Source: Actinoallomurus soli | GTDB lineage: Bacteria > Actinomycetota > Actinomycetes > Streptosporangiales > Streptosporangiaceae | Direction of reading: 5' to 3' | NCBI RefSeq assembly: GCF_024055715.1 | Contig: NZ_JAMXMV010000002.1 | Location: 310,001-374,000 of the forward strand | Length of the DNA: 64,000 nucleotides | Part shown: piece after piece, positions 16,362 to 23,230 of the stretch | Layout: the number at the start of each line of letters is the position of its first letter | How positions within the stretch are numbered: position 1 is the first letter of the stretch | The notes under the pieces: generated by a model | What the model was told of the DNA's origin: nothing | The model's database searches: none | Seen by the model: the letters and a program-made list of their open reading frames with translations, nothing else | Made by a program: the position numbers and the translations under genes

Positions 16362-17354
16362 TCAGCGCAAGGGCCGCACGGTGACGTCCCCGCTGTACGT
16401 GCTAATGGCGATCATCGCGGTGCCGTCGAGGTCGTAGGCGGCTGCGACGGCCAACCCGGGGATCGGGTCACCGATCAAGCCGCCGGTCAGCGGGTCGATC
16501 CGGCGGATGACCTTGTCTTCGCCAGCGGCGAGGAGACAGGGGCGTCCTTCCGCTGCGGTGATCGCGATCAAATCATGGACCGAGGAGCCGGTGGGGGTAG
16601 GGTGACCGATCGGTTCCCCGGTGATCGCATCCCAGCCGCGGATGACACCGTCAGAGTCGGCGCCGGCGAGCAGGATTCGCCCGTCCGGCAGTGCTGCCGA
16701 GGCCAGTTCGGAGACCTGCCCCTCATGATCGTCCAGCGGCGTCCCGAGCGGCGCTCCACTGACCGCGTCCCAACGGCGGATCGCGGCGTCCTCTCCACCA
16801 GAAGCGATCATGGTCGACCCATCGGGGAGGGCGATGACGTCGATGGACTTGACGGAGATGCCGTGACCGCGCAGCGGCGCCCCCACCGGTTCACCGGTCA
16901 CGACGTCCCAGCGGTCGACCTGGTCCTGGCCGGCGGCGACCAATATCGATCTTCCATCGGGTACGGTCCCGGACGCCACCGACCAGACGTTGGTGCCCGG
17001 GCACAGGTGGCCTGGTAGCGCTTCACCGGTCAGCGCGTCCCACCGGCAGACCCCGTCCTCTCCGCCCGAAGCCACCAGCATCCGGCCCTCCGGCAGACAC
17101 ACCGCCGTGAGGCTGAAGCTGTAGGAATCGTCGGGGACCCGCCACAGTTCTGCGCCCGACTCAACCTCCCAGCAGGCGATCGTGTCGTCACGCAGACTCG
17201 CCACCAGCAACAACCGGCCGCGAGGCGACAGCGTGAGCAGCATCGGCCACGGCGTTCCACCCCTGGATATCGGGATGACGCGTGTACCGGTTCGGTCCCG
17301 TCCCTCTTGCGACATCACGTCCCGAATGATCGGCAGGTGGACGATTGTAGGCAT
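16362..17354 (-). CDS. WD40-repeat protein
   Basis: A 330-residue protein made almost entirely of WD40-like blades. Repeated units of about 45 residues read ...LPDGRxxxxxGGEDxxxRRWDAxxGxPxGxPLxxHxxxV..., with RWDALTGEALPG, RWDVVTGEPVGAP, RWDAVSGAPLGTP and GWDAITGEPIGHP as clear repeats. There is no signal peptide, kinase or NTPase domain, so this is a stand-alone propeller, perhaps a fragment of a larger STAND/WD40 protein. Two starts are possible: ATG 17,354, or ATG 17,318 (residue 13). It lies inside the old integration zone between the first and second att scars. A protein-interaction scaffold is the only supported role. Confidence 0.8.
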   Translation of the reverse strand: MPTIVHLPIIRDVMSQEGRDRTGTRVIPISRGGTPWPMLLTLSPRGRLLLVASLRDDTIACWEVESGAELWRVPDDSYSFSLTAVCLPEGRMLVASGGEDGVCRWDALTGEALPGHLCPGTNVWSVASGTVPDGRSILVAAGQDQVDRWDVVTGEPVGAPLRGHGISVKSIDVIALPDGSTMIASGGEDAAIRRWDAVSGAPLGTPLDDHEGQVSELASAALPDGRILLAGADSDGVIRGWDAITGEPIGHPTPTGSSVHDLIAITAAEGRPCLLAAGEDKVIRRIDPLTGGLIGDPIPGLAVAAAYDLDGTAMIAISTYSGDVTVRPLR

Positions 17355-17509
17355 CGCTCGAAGGGCGTTTCATCAAGGACAGCCGTGAACAGCGTCCTAA
17401 CTCCAGACCGCCGAACTCCTTGGTCACCTCTGCACGTTCGTCCGTGCCTGGCTCTGCACGAAAACCCGTACGCCGACAGCCCCTGCTCTACCGCAGCAGA
17501 AGCACCGGT

Positions 17510-17577
17510 CCGGAGTGCTCGCCCGCGCGAACGGCGAGACGGTGTGACAGACGGTTTCGCGCGGGCGAGTGCTCCGG
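17510..17577. repeat. long imperfect palindrome in a gene-free gap
   Basis: Left arm 17,510-17,531 (CCGGAGTGCTCGCCCGCGCGAA) and right arm 17,556-17,577 pair over 22 bases with two mismatches around a 24-base loop. Flanking GCACCGGT (17,502-17,509) and ACCGGTGC (17,624-17,631) form an outer pair. A separate perfect hairpin GGGGGTC-GCGA-GACCCCC follows at 17,590-17,607. The whole gap 17,355-17,715 (361 bases) has no gene. It could be a strong termination structure, a mobile-element end or a replication/transfer-related structure. Confidence 0.6.
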
Positions 17578-17715
17578 CTCGCGGGGGCTGGGGGTCGCGA
17601 GACCCCCGCTTCGGGCTCGCTCAACCGGTGCGGCTGCCTCGTGTTGCAAGGGGTTGAACAGCCGATTGCCACGCTGGTTCGGTAGGCAGCTTGCGATCGT
17701 TTCGTCGACGGCAGT

Positions 17716-18138
17716 TCATTGAGCGCCGCTGAGCTTGGGACTGACCTCACGAAACCTCGCTAGCCGATCGAACTGGTCGTCTAGCCAGTACTGGTCCGGT
17801 TCCACTCGCACCCGCAACGTTGGCAAGCAACCGCCCACTCTGTCCTTGATCGTGACCCAGATGTAACCGTCGTCGTGCTCTTCGTCCCACTCAATGGTGA
17901 GCACAGTCCTGCTGGCAGCCTCCATCCAGCAGCCGATCTCCTCGCCGTCGAGAGCTTCGAGAACCTCCCCCCACTCTTCGATGTCGTCCGGGTGGAGCCA
18001 GATCTTCTGGCTGCCCTTCACGAATTCCGTGTCGACGACAATCTCGCCTTCGAGGTTGGTGGGGTTCACTCTCACCACGATGGTCGGAGTGGCAGCCCAC
18101 GTTGACCGTAGGCTGACAAGATCGAATAGTTCAGACAT
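17716..18138 (-). CDS. DUF5959-like hypothetical protein
   Basis: A 140-residue acidic cytosolic protein. MSELFDLVSLRST, VVVRVNPTNLEGEIVVDTEF, LHPDDIEEWGEVLEALDGEE and the beta-rich C-terminal half (RTVLTIEWDEEHDDGYIWVT) resemble small actinobacterial DUF5959-type proteins of unknown function. The ATG at 18,138 has GAGAGG six bases upstream; the in-frame extension to 18,345 overlaps an integrase remnant and is rejected. No partner is evident, and it sits in the decayed integration zone. Family assignment is from memory and moderate. Confidence 0.65.
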   Translation of the reverse strand: MSELFDLVSLRSTWAATPTIVVRVNPTNLEGEIVVDTEFVKGSQKIWLHPDDIEEWGEVLEALDGEEIGCWMEAASRTVLTIEWDEEHDDGYIWVTIKDRVGGCLPTLRVRVEPDQYWLDDQFDRLARFREVSPKLSGAQ

Positions 18139-18224
18139 CCTGTACCTCTCGAATCCGCCGGGCGCGACCATCAACGAAGCTTTACCGGGACCTCTTCGCC
18201 AAAGGTGACCGAAATGGACAGCTC

Positions 18225-18497
18225 CTAGCAGCAGACAGGGTTGGCGTGCACATCGCTGAACCGGTGGATCTCCCGCAGCCACCGCACGTACATCTCCACA
18301 TGCGCGCGCCGCACCGCCAAGGGTTCCAGGTGCCGTTCGGCGCACCAGGCCAGGTAGATCCGCAGGTCCGACTCGGCGTGCATGCGGGAGTCACCCTTGT
18401 ACCGCGCCAGGTAGGCGAGCGTCGCCAACCGCCGCACGTTCCCACCGGCGGTCCCGGCACCAGGCGTCGCTCGCGGAAGCTCATCGAACGAAGTCAT
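18225..18497 (-). pseudogene. truncated tyrosine recombinase (N-terminal core-binding domain only)
   Basis: The 90-residue frame contains LAYLARYKGDSRMHAESDLR followed by IYLAWCAERHLEPLAVRRAH and VEMYVRWLREIHRF, the SAM-like core-binding domain of actinobacterial XerC/XerD-type site-specific recombinases. The text breaks off where the conserved SRR(L/F)SVV helix would follow, and ends DVHANPVCC. The catalytic domain (R...HxxR...Y) is absent. It is a remnant that supports former mobile DNA between the first and second att scars. The following 179 bases to the hydrolase gene hold no recognisable gene. Confidence 0.7.
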
Positions 18498-18676
18498 ACC
18501 TGCGACGCCGCGCCCGCATCAGGCGCAAGACCAGAACGACCACACGCGGCATGAACGCGCGTTGTGATCCTCCGCCGGCTGACGCTGCGGTACAGCGAGC
18601 GAGGCGGTCAGACGGGCGAGTTTCTCGTTGAACGCGGGGATGTCGTCGTGTCAGCGGCCGGTGAGGAGGCCGCCGG

Positions 18677-19465
18677 TCAGGTGAGTACCTGGCTGAGGGT
18701 GTGGGCGAACTCGGCCGGGTGGGTGTGGAATCCGGCGTGGTGACCGGGAAACTCGATGAGGTCGGTGTCCAGGTGCCGCGCCAGCGCCACTGCGCAGCGG
18801 TGGCCGACGTACTCGCGTCCGGTCCGGCCACCGGCCGGGACGACACGGACCGGCGAGTTCCGCAAGGCCGCGATGTCGAGGTCGTGGCGTGCCCACATCC
18901 TCGATCCGATCTCCTGTTTGAGGAAGTACTCGACGTTCGCCGCGAACCGGCTACCGTCCCCGGAGAAGGGCCCGGCAGCCTCGGGGACGCCGATGCGCGC
19001 GGCGAACATCCGCCATGCGCTGGCCGTGCCCTCGCGCCGGTAGATCTCACGGATGTCCCCCGTCCCGCGCTCGCCCTCCGGCAGCAACTGCCGCAGCGGC
19101 GGCTCGTGGGCCACCAGGGTCCGCACCTGCCTGGGGTAGCGCAGGGCGAGATCGAGACCGATCACCGCGCCGCCGCTGCTACCGAATACGTGCGCCGGCG
19201 TCATGGTCAGCGCCGCTAGTAACCGACTGGCGTCGTCGACGTGGGTTTCGATCCGGGGCGTCTCCGCCGGGGCGTCGAGCGGGCTGCGCGCGTAGCCGCG
19301 GCGGTCGTAGGTCACGACGGTGAACCGCTCGGCCAGCGACGCGGCGATCCTGTGGAAACTGTCGACGTCGCCGCCGCCTGGGGAGATCAGGAGCAGCAGC
19401 GGTCCCGATCCGCGGGTCTCGTAGTAGAGATGTGCCCCGGGCACAGGCAGCATGCCGGCGGTCAT
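18677..19465 (-). CDS. alpha/beta hydrolase, serine type
   Basis: A 262-residue hydrolase with the oxyanion region LLLLISPGGGDVDSFHR, the Ser nucleophile elbow HVFGSSGGAVIGLDLALRYP, and the catalytic-His region FPGHHAGFHTHPAEFA. It resembles Ser-dependent alpha/beta hydrolases of the TAP/non-haem peroxidase-like group; no substrate can be named. The ATG at 19,465 overlaps the TGA of the upstream membrane-protein gene (ATGA), so it is the last gene of a translationally coupled four-gene operon led by a MarR regulator. Confidence 0.85.
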   Translation of the reverse strand: MTAGMLPVPGAHLYYETRGSGPLLLLISPGGGDVDSFHRIAASLAERFTVVTYDRRGYARSPLDAPAETPRIETHVDDASRLLAALTMTPAHVFGSSGGAVIGLDLALRYPRQVRTLVAHEPPLRQLLPEGERGTGDIREIYRREGTASAWRMFAARIGVPEAAGPFSGDGSRFAANVEYFLKQEIGSRMWARHDLDIAALRNSPVRVVPAGGRTGREYVGHRCAVALARHLDTDLIEFPGHHAGFHTHPAEFAHTLSQVLT

Positions 19466-20100
19466 TCGGCCTGCCCTGGCTGGTGCCGGACGTGCCGGTG
19501 CCACGCCAGTGCGGCCGCGCCGAGCCCGAGAATGGGCAACCCGACCGGATGGCGCAGCAGCATGTAGTTGTCAAGGGATACGGTCAGCGCGAGGACGACG
19601 AGCGTGGCGGCGTGCACGAGCAGGGTTCCGCCGACCAGTGCGGTGACCACAGTGGACAGTCGCCGCCGGGCCGGATCGTCAGCCGTGGTCGGCAGGCCGG
19701 GATTGCGGCGCGTCAATATGTGCAGCAGTACGCCGTGCAGCGGCCGCCGTACGACGACGGAGAGCAGGCACGCCAGCCCGAGTAGACCGGTCAGCGCGGG
19801 CTCGTGCAGTTCGAGCGCGATCGGACTGCCGTTGGTCAGGATCGAAACGAGCACGGCCAGCCCGTAGCCCGCCGCGACGAGTACCCCGACTGGATCGACG
19901 GTCCGCCGCACGGCGAACCGGCCCAGCGTCCAGGCGATCGGGATGCCCGTCGCGACAGCCAGCGCCAGTACGTCGTCTTTCCGCCAGCGGGCGAGTCCAA
20001 AGTAGACCGCGGACGCGCCGACCGCGTTGACCAGCAGGCTCGGCAGAAGCCTGCGCAGCAACACTGCCCGGGCCGGTGCCGGGCCCGGAACGGTTTTCAT
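19462..20100 (-). CDS. VC0807-type multi-spanning membrane protein
   Basis: A 212-residue protein with about six hydrophobic helices (LLPSLLVNAVGASAVYFGLA, ALAVATGIPIAWTLGRFAVR, GVLVAAGYGLAVLVSILTNG, LLGLACLLSVVVRRPLH, VVTALVGGTLLVHAATLVVL, LGLGAAALAWHRHV). The pattern of a VC0807-like septation/transport-related membrane family is visible in LARWRKDDVLALAVATGIPI. The substrate is unknown. Its start overlaps the stop of the 52-residue gene before it, and its stop overlaps the start of the hydrolase after it, so the three products are probably made in fixed proportion. Confidence 0.75.
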   Translation of the reverse strand: MKTVPGPAPARAVLLRRLLPSLLVNAVGASAVYFGLARWRKDDVLALAVATGIPIAWTLGRFAVRRTVDPVGVLVAAGYGLAVLVSILTNGSPIALELHEPALTGLLGLACLLSVVVRRPLHGVLLHILTRRNPGLPTTADDPARRRLSTVVTALVGGTLLVHAATLVVLALTVSLDNYMLLRHPVGLPILGLGAAALAWHRHVRHQPGQAE

Positions 20101-20255
20101 CGCCGTGCCCGGCTCAGCGCCCCGATGACACCCGCGATCAGCCCGACCGCGCCCAGCGCATCGAGGATCGCGGTACCGCTGGCGACGCCGACAGCGAGCA
20201 AGAGCACGCCAAGCGCGATGGTCAGCCCAGGTAGCCGGGCACCGAGACGCATCAT
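20097..20255 (-). CDS. 52-residue membrane protein
   Basis: A short frame reads MMRLGARLPGLTIALGVLLL followed by AVGVASGTAILDALGAVGLI and AGVIGALSRARR. It has two hydrophobic helices with short basic ends and looks like a hairpin membrane peptide. The stop TGA overlaps the next ATG (ATGA), and the start follows the MarR stop by one base, which strongly supports translation. Its role is unknown; it is probably a partner of the VC0807-type protein. Confidence 0.7.
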   Translation of the reverse strand: MMRLGARLPGLTIALGVLLLAVGVASGTAILDALGAVGLIAGVIGALSRARR

Positions 20256-20256
20256 G

Positions 20257-20718
20257 TCAGCTCCTCCGTGCAGCAGGTTGTCGCGGTCGCGGGGCGTGCT
20301 TACGGAGCAGCCGATCGGCCAGCACCTCCAGCGCGGCGACCACCTCGGCGACCTGTTCCGGATCCGTCACACCCGCGATCTCGGTCAGCGCCGCCTCGAT
20401 CGGCGCGCCCTTGCGCCTCGCGACCCGTTTCCGAAAGTCCGCGGCGACCCGGACCAGCGTGCGGCGCCGGTCGGCCGCATCGGGTGTCGTCTCGACGAGA
20501 CCGCGCTCCCGCAGGCGCGCCACCGTGGTGGACACATGCCCCTGCGGGAACCCGGTCCGGCTCGCGATGTCCCCGATCGGGCTGTCCGGATGCTCGACCA
20601 CGTCCATCAAGATCACGGCCACCCCGGCCGGCGCCCGTCCCTGATCGCCCCCTTTGAGCGAAGCCTCACCCACTCGCATCAACACGCGCCCGAGCCGGTA
20701 CGCCGCCAGACCATCCAT
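20257..20718 (-). CDS. MarR-family transcriptional regulator
   Basis: A 153-residue MarR protein: winged helix with VEHPDSPIGDIASRTGFPQG, HVSTTVARLRERGLVETTPD and the wing AADRRRTLVRV. A C-terminal helix and basic tail (RKHAPRPRQPAARRS) follow. It heads a four-gene operon (MarR, 52-residue membrane protein, VC0807-type protein, hydrolase) with one- to four-base spacing or overlap throughout. A perfect 20-base palindrome lies 11-30 bases upstream of its ATG, so autorepression of the whole operon is likely. Confidence 0.9.
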   Translation of the reverse strand: MDGLAAYRLGRVLMRVGEASLKGGDQGRAPAGVAVILMDVVEHPDSPIGDIASRTGFPQGHVSTTVARLRERGLVETTPDAADRRRTLVRVAADFRKRVARRKGAPIEAALTEIAGVTDPEQVAEVVAALEVLADRLLRKHAPRPRQPAARRS

Positions 20719-20728
20719 ATCCGAAAGA

Positions 20729-20748
20729 ATACATCTCTAGAGATGTAT
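20729..20748. promoter_or_regulatory. perfect 20-bp palindromic MarR operator
   Basis: ATACATCTCTAGAGATGTAT is a perfect palindrome, strikingly AT-rich for its surroundings, placed directly upstream of the MarR start. The size and symmetry fit a MarR dimer site. Confidence 0.8.
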
Positions 20749-20868
20749 CTCCAAGAATAGGTCGAGGACATCGTCGCCGCAGCACCTGGCCAGAGGCGAG
20801 CCGCGCGCATGCCGTCATGTCGACTGTTCCCGACGGACACGTGACAGCCTCGTCGCTCGTCCGCTATC

Positions 20869-20929
20869 CGCTCATCGGCATGAGCGGATGCTCAGCGAGC
20901 ATGAGGGCGCGACGGGCGGATCACTACGC
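20869..20929. repeat. dispersed two-hairpin repeat, copy C
   Basis: CGCTCAT-cggc-ATGAGCG (20,869-20,886), then ATGCTC-agc-GAGCAT (20,888-20,902), then a tail ending GGCGGATCACTACGC. Both stems are perfect here but differ in sequence from copy A at paired positions. Confidence 0.75.
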
Positions 20930-21105
20930 CGCGCGAAGGAATCAGGCGAGCGAGCCTGCCCCAGGTGGCAAGCCGCTCCGCAGGACCACCGCCGTCGCCA
21001 ACACCGCCGCCGCGCCGGCGACCACATGGACGCAGAGCGCACCGGAGCGGAGACCCGGCGACACTCTTAGCGCAACCCTGGCACCCGCGCTAGAAGGGCC
21101 GGCGC

Positions 21106-21215
21106 ATGCCGACCGCCGAGTGGGCCGTGGACTCATCAGCGGCGAATGAGACCAAAAATGAACCAGAACGACCCTGGGCGCCTCTCCGAGGGAGAGACGC
21201 CCAGGTCAACATGGG
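21106..21215 (+). pseudogene. integrase C-terminal remnant beside att
   Basis: SSAANETKNEPERP in one frame and RLSEGETPRST in another match the end of the intact integrase at 36.7 kb (FTANETENETRND...RLSEGETPTS), so a frameshift lies between them. The hairpin GGGCGCCTCTCC..GGAGAGACGCCC (21,176-21,202) is conserved. It is what is left of the integrase gene of an older element that used the same tRNA site. Confidence 0.65.
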
Positions 21216-21258
21216 AGCCGCCTGTCGGAATCGAACCGACGACCTATTCATTACGAGT
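21216..21258. mobile_element. attL core (43 bp, identical to tRNA-Thr 3' part)
   Basis: This 43-base segment beginning AGCCGCCTGTCGGAATCG and ending CATTACGAGT is identical to 36,821-36,863, which spans the tRNA-Thr gene from its discriminator base to the anticodon loop. It is the left boundary of the integrated element. Confidence 0.92.
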
Positions 21259-21440
21259 TCCGGTACCAGTAGTTCGGCACCGTCCGCCGAGGTGCACCTG
21301 ACCGGCCTATATGGCGAAAGGCGCACCTCGGCGGACGTAGGCGTATCACAGCCTACGCAGAACCAAATGAGACCATGTTTGAGACGCCTGGTCATTCTCT
21401 CCCGGGTAGCATTCGCGCCCCAGCATGACCATCCACACTG

Positions 21441-22529
21441 CTAGGTGCGTGGTCGCCGCGGCTCAGGTAGCAACGGCTGAGCCCGACAGAGTGGCTTGCC
21501 AACGCGCGTTTCCACGAAAAGCCTATGTTGGGCTAGTGGCGGGTCAAAAACGAGCTTATCTGGTTCCCACCCGACGGTGATTGTTCCGGCGCAGCAGCGC
21601 CCCAACGGTTTACCAGAAGCTACTCGCGCTGCTAGATGACTACCCGAACCCGGAGAAGTATTCCCATGACAATGAACAGACAACTGCGTACACGCGATAT
21701 GAGCATCCGGGGCCCCTTGTCGCACACCTGCGACTATCCGAGGATCTGGGTTTGCGGGACGCCGACTACTCTTTATAGAGAAGATCACAAGTTCCGGCTG
21801 AATCAGCTCGGATAGCTCGACGGCAAACTCATAGGGATCCGCGTTTCCGGGGAGTCCACCGTGATGCGGGAATACCAAGACAGGCGCGTTTAGGACTTTC
21901 CCGTTCTCCCGAATGTGATCAAGGGCGGTTCTGTCCATGTCTGCAGCGAGCAGCACAGCAGGCCGCTCGGCGAGATGCACCCTAATGACCACGGAAACAG
22001 CGTTGGTGGTTAGCCGGCCATACGCTGAAGACCGCCCGGTAGGACCGGTACCCGCAAGCAGGATACTGGGATGGGCAACTTCCAGGACGGCACGCCCACA
22101 CGTCAGCGTCTGACTAATCTCCGTATGTATCGACTGATGACCTTCTAAACCGCCCTTGCGCTTCCGAGTCCAGACCGCCCGAAGAAGTCGATTCCAGATC
22201 TCACTACCCTTCTCGCCGTCAGCGTTGAACCATACGGTACCGATGGTTCGGGCATCGTCGAGTAGCAGCGTAGGGCCGCCACCGGCGTGATCCTTATCCG
22301 AGTGAGAGATTATCAAATGCTCAATATGCTCACAGTTAACTCGTTCGAGCTCATCAAGCACAGCATCACCAGGGGCAGCATCGACGATAGCGCAATTCCT
22401 ACCGTCTCTCACAAGAGCACAATTACCGTGCCCCACATCGAAGATCGTCACCTCGAGGTCAGCATCTTCAGCGTGTTCGATTACGGTAGCCGCGTCGGGG
22501 GCCGCGGGTTTAGTCACTCCTCTAGCCAT
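21441..22529 (-). CDS. ComEC-like metallo-beta-lactamase-fold protein
   Basis: A 362-residue soluble MBL-fold protein. FDVGHGNCALVRDGRNCAIV (about 30-49) and the metal motif ISHSDKDHAGG (His76, Asp78, Asp80, His81) match the competence-type ComEC/Rec2 hydrolase subfamily; VLLAADMDR and VFPHHGG supply later metal/active-site residues. The membrane part of ComEC is absent, and the last about 80 residues are not recognised. A role in DNA or nucleotide hydrolysis is known for some members but unproven here. It is the last gene of a three-gene overlapping cassette (start overlaps the receiver gene by 16 bases). Base composition is lower in GC than the flanks. Confidence 0.8.
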   Translation of the reverse strand: MARGVTKPAAPDAATVIEHAEDADLEVTIFDVGHGNCALVRDGRNCAIVDAAPGDAVLDELERVNCEHIEHLIISHSDKDHAGGGPTLLLDDARTIGTVWFNADGEKGSEIWNRLLRAVWTRKRKGGLEGHQSIHTEISQTLTCGRAVLEVAHPSILLAGTGPTGRSSAYGRLTTNAVSVVIRVHLAERPAVLLAADMDRTALDHIRENGKVLNAPVLVFPHHGGLPGNADPYEFAVELSELIQPELVIFSIKSSRRPANPDPRIVAGVRQGAPDAHIACTQLSVHCHGNTSPGSGSHLAARVASGKPLGRCCAGTITVGWEPDKLVFDPPLAQHRLFVETRVGKPLCRAQPLLPEPRRPRT

Positions 22530-23230
22530 CCTTCAGGGAGATCGGGAGCAAGAACTATGTTCCTATAGAATAGCTCAGACGCTTCCTTTGCGTGGCAGTT
22601 AACGTCGGCCTCCAGCCAACGACCCGGAAGATTCTCCGCCGACAACCCCGTCGCAGCAACTATCGGCTGCAGAGGCATCCACACGGAGGTTGCGATACGC
22701 CAACCAACCACAATCACTTTTGCGGCCGGCACTTCGCTTTCTGTTACTACATCAAGCACCTCAATGGGAGTAGTAAACGCGCGCCTCTCGCGAGAAACCT
22801 TCCCACTGAGCTCATCGATGGTATAACTAAGGGCATCAATAACGCTGTCGGATAGCTCACTCTTATCGACAACGGCCGGGATACCCTCTCTCCACCTTCG
22901 GATCGAGCCCGTCTGGTCAGTCTGCACGTGGCTGCTGATGAGCACTGCGGGTAGTGGAGACCGAGTCAGGCGATTGGCTTTACTTACCAACTCGGCACCA
23001 GTGAACCGCACGGCCCCGCGACCACTAAGAATATGGTCGCAGACAAGTGCATCGTACCGGCCTGATAGTTGAGCCAGGAAGGCATCGGCATCCAGTGTTG
23101 GATCAAACTCAGTTATCGTCTCCGCGTGAAAACCAGCGTCCACCAAGGGATGGGTCCAAGTCCTCGCGTCCAGTGGATCATCGTCCACAACGACGACCGA
23201 TGCGCCTTCCTCTAGGATCAGTGCACTCAA
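22514..23230 (-). CDS. response-regulator receiver domain protein with unknown C-terminal domain
   Basis: A 238-residue protein. The N-terminal about 130 residues form a receiver domain: acidic cluster Asp16-18 (VVVVDDDP), phospho-acceptor Asp65 (DALVCDHIL), Ser99/100 (VLISS) and Lys123 (VVDKSE). The C-terminal about 100 residues (VIVVGWRIATSVWMPLQPIV..., ...EASELFYRNIVLAPDLPEGW) match no output domain I know; there is no DNA-binding motif. Its ATG overlaps the stop of the dual-GHKL ATPase gene by four bases and its end overlaps the MBL gene, so all three are co-translated. It probably receives a phosphate from the neighbouring kinase-like protein and passes a signal to the MBL effector (inference). 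Confidence 0.78.
   Translation of the reverse strand: MSALILEEGASVVVVDDDPLDARTWTHPLVDAGFHAETITEFDPTLDADAFLAQLSGRYDALVCDHILSGRGAVRFTGAELVSKANRLTRSPLPAVLISSHVQTDQTGSIRRWREGIPAVVDKSELSDSVIDALSYTIDELSGKVSRERRAFTTPIEVLDVVTESEVPAAKVIVVGWRIATSVWMPLQPIVAATGLSAENLPGRWLEADVNCHAKEASELFYRNIVLAPDLPEGWLEE

Noticed and set aside
20817-21149. Plus-strand frame of 110 codons
   Set aside because: It crosses the dispersed repeat and the integrase remnant and has no conserved sequence.
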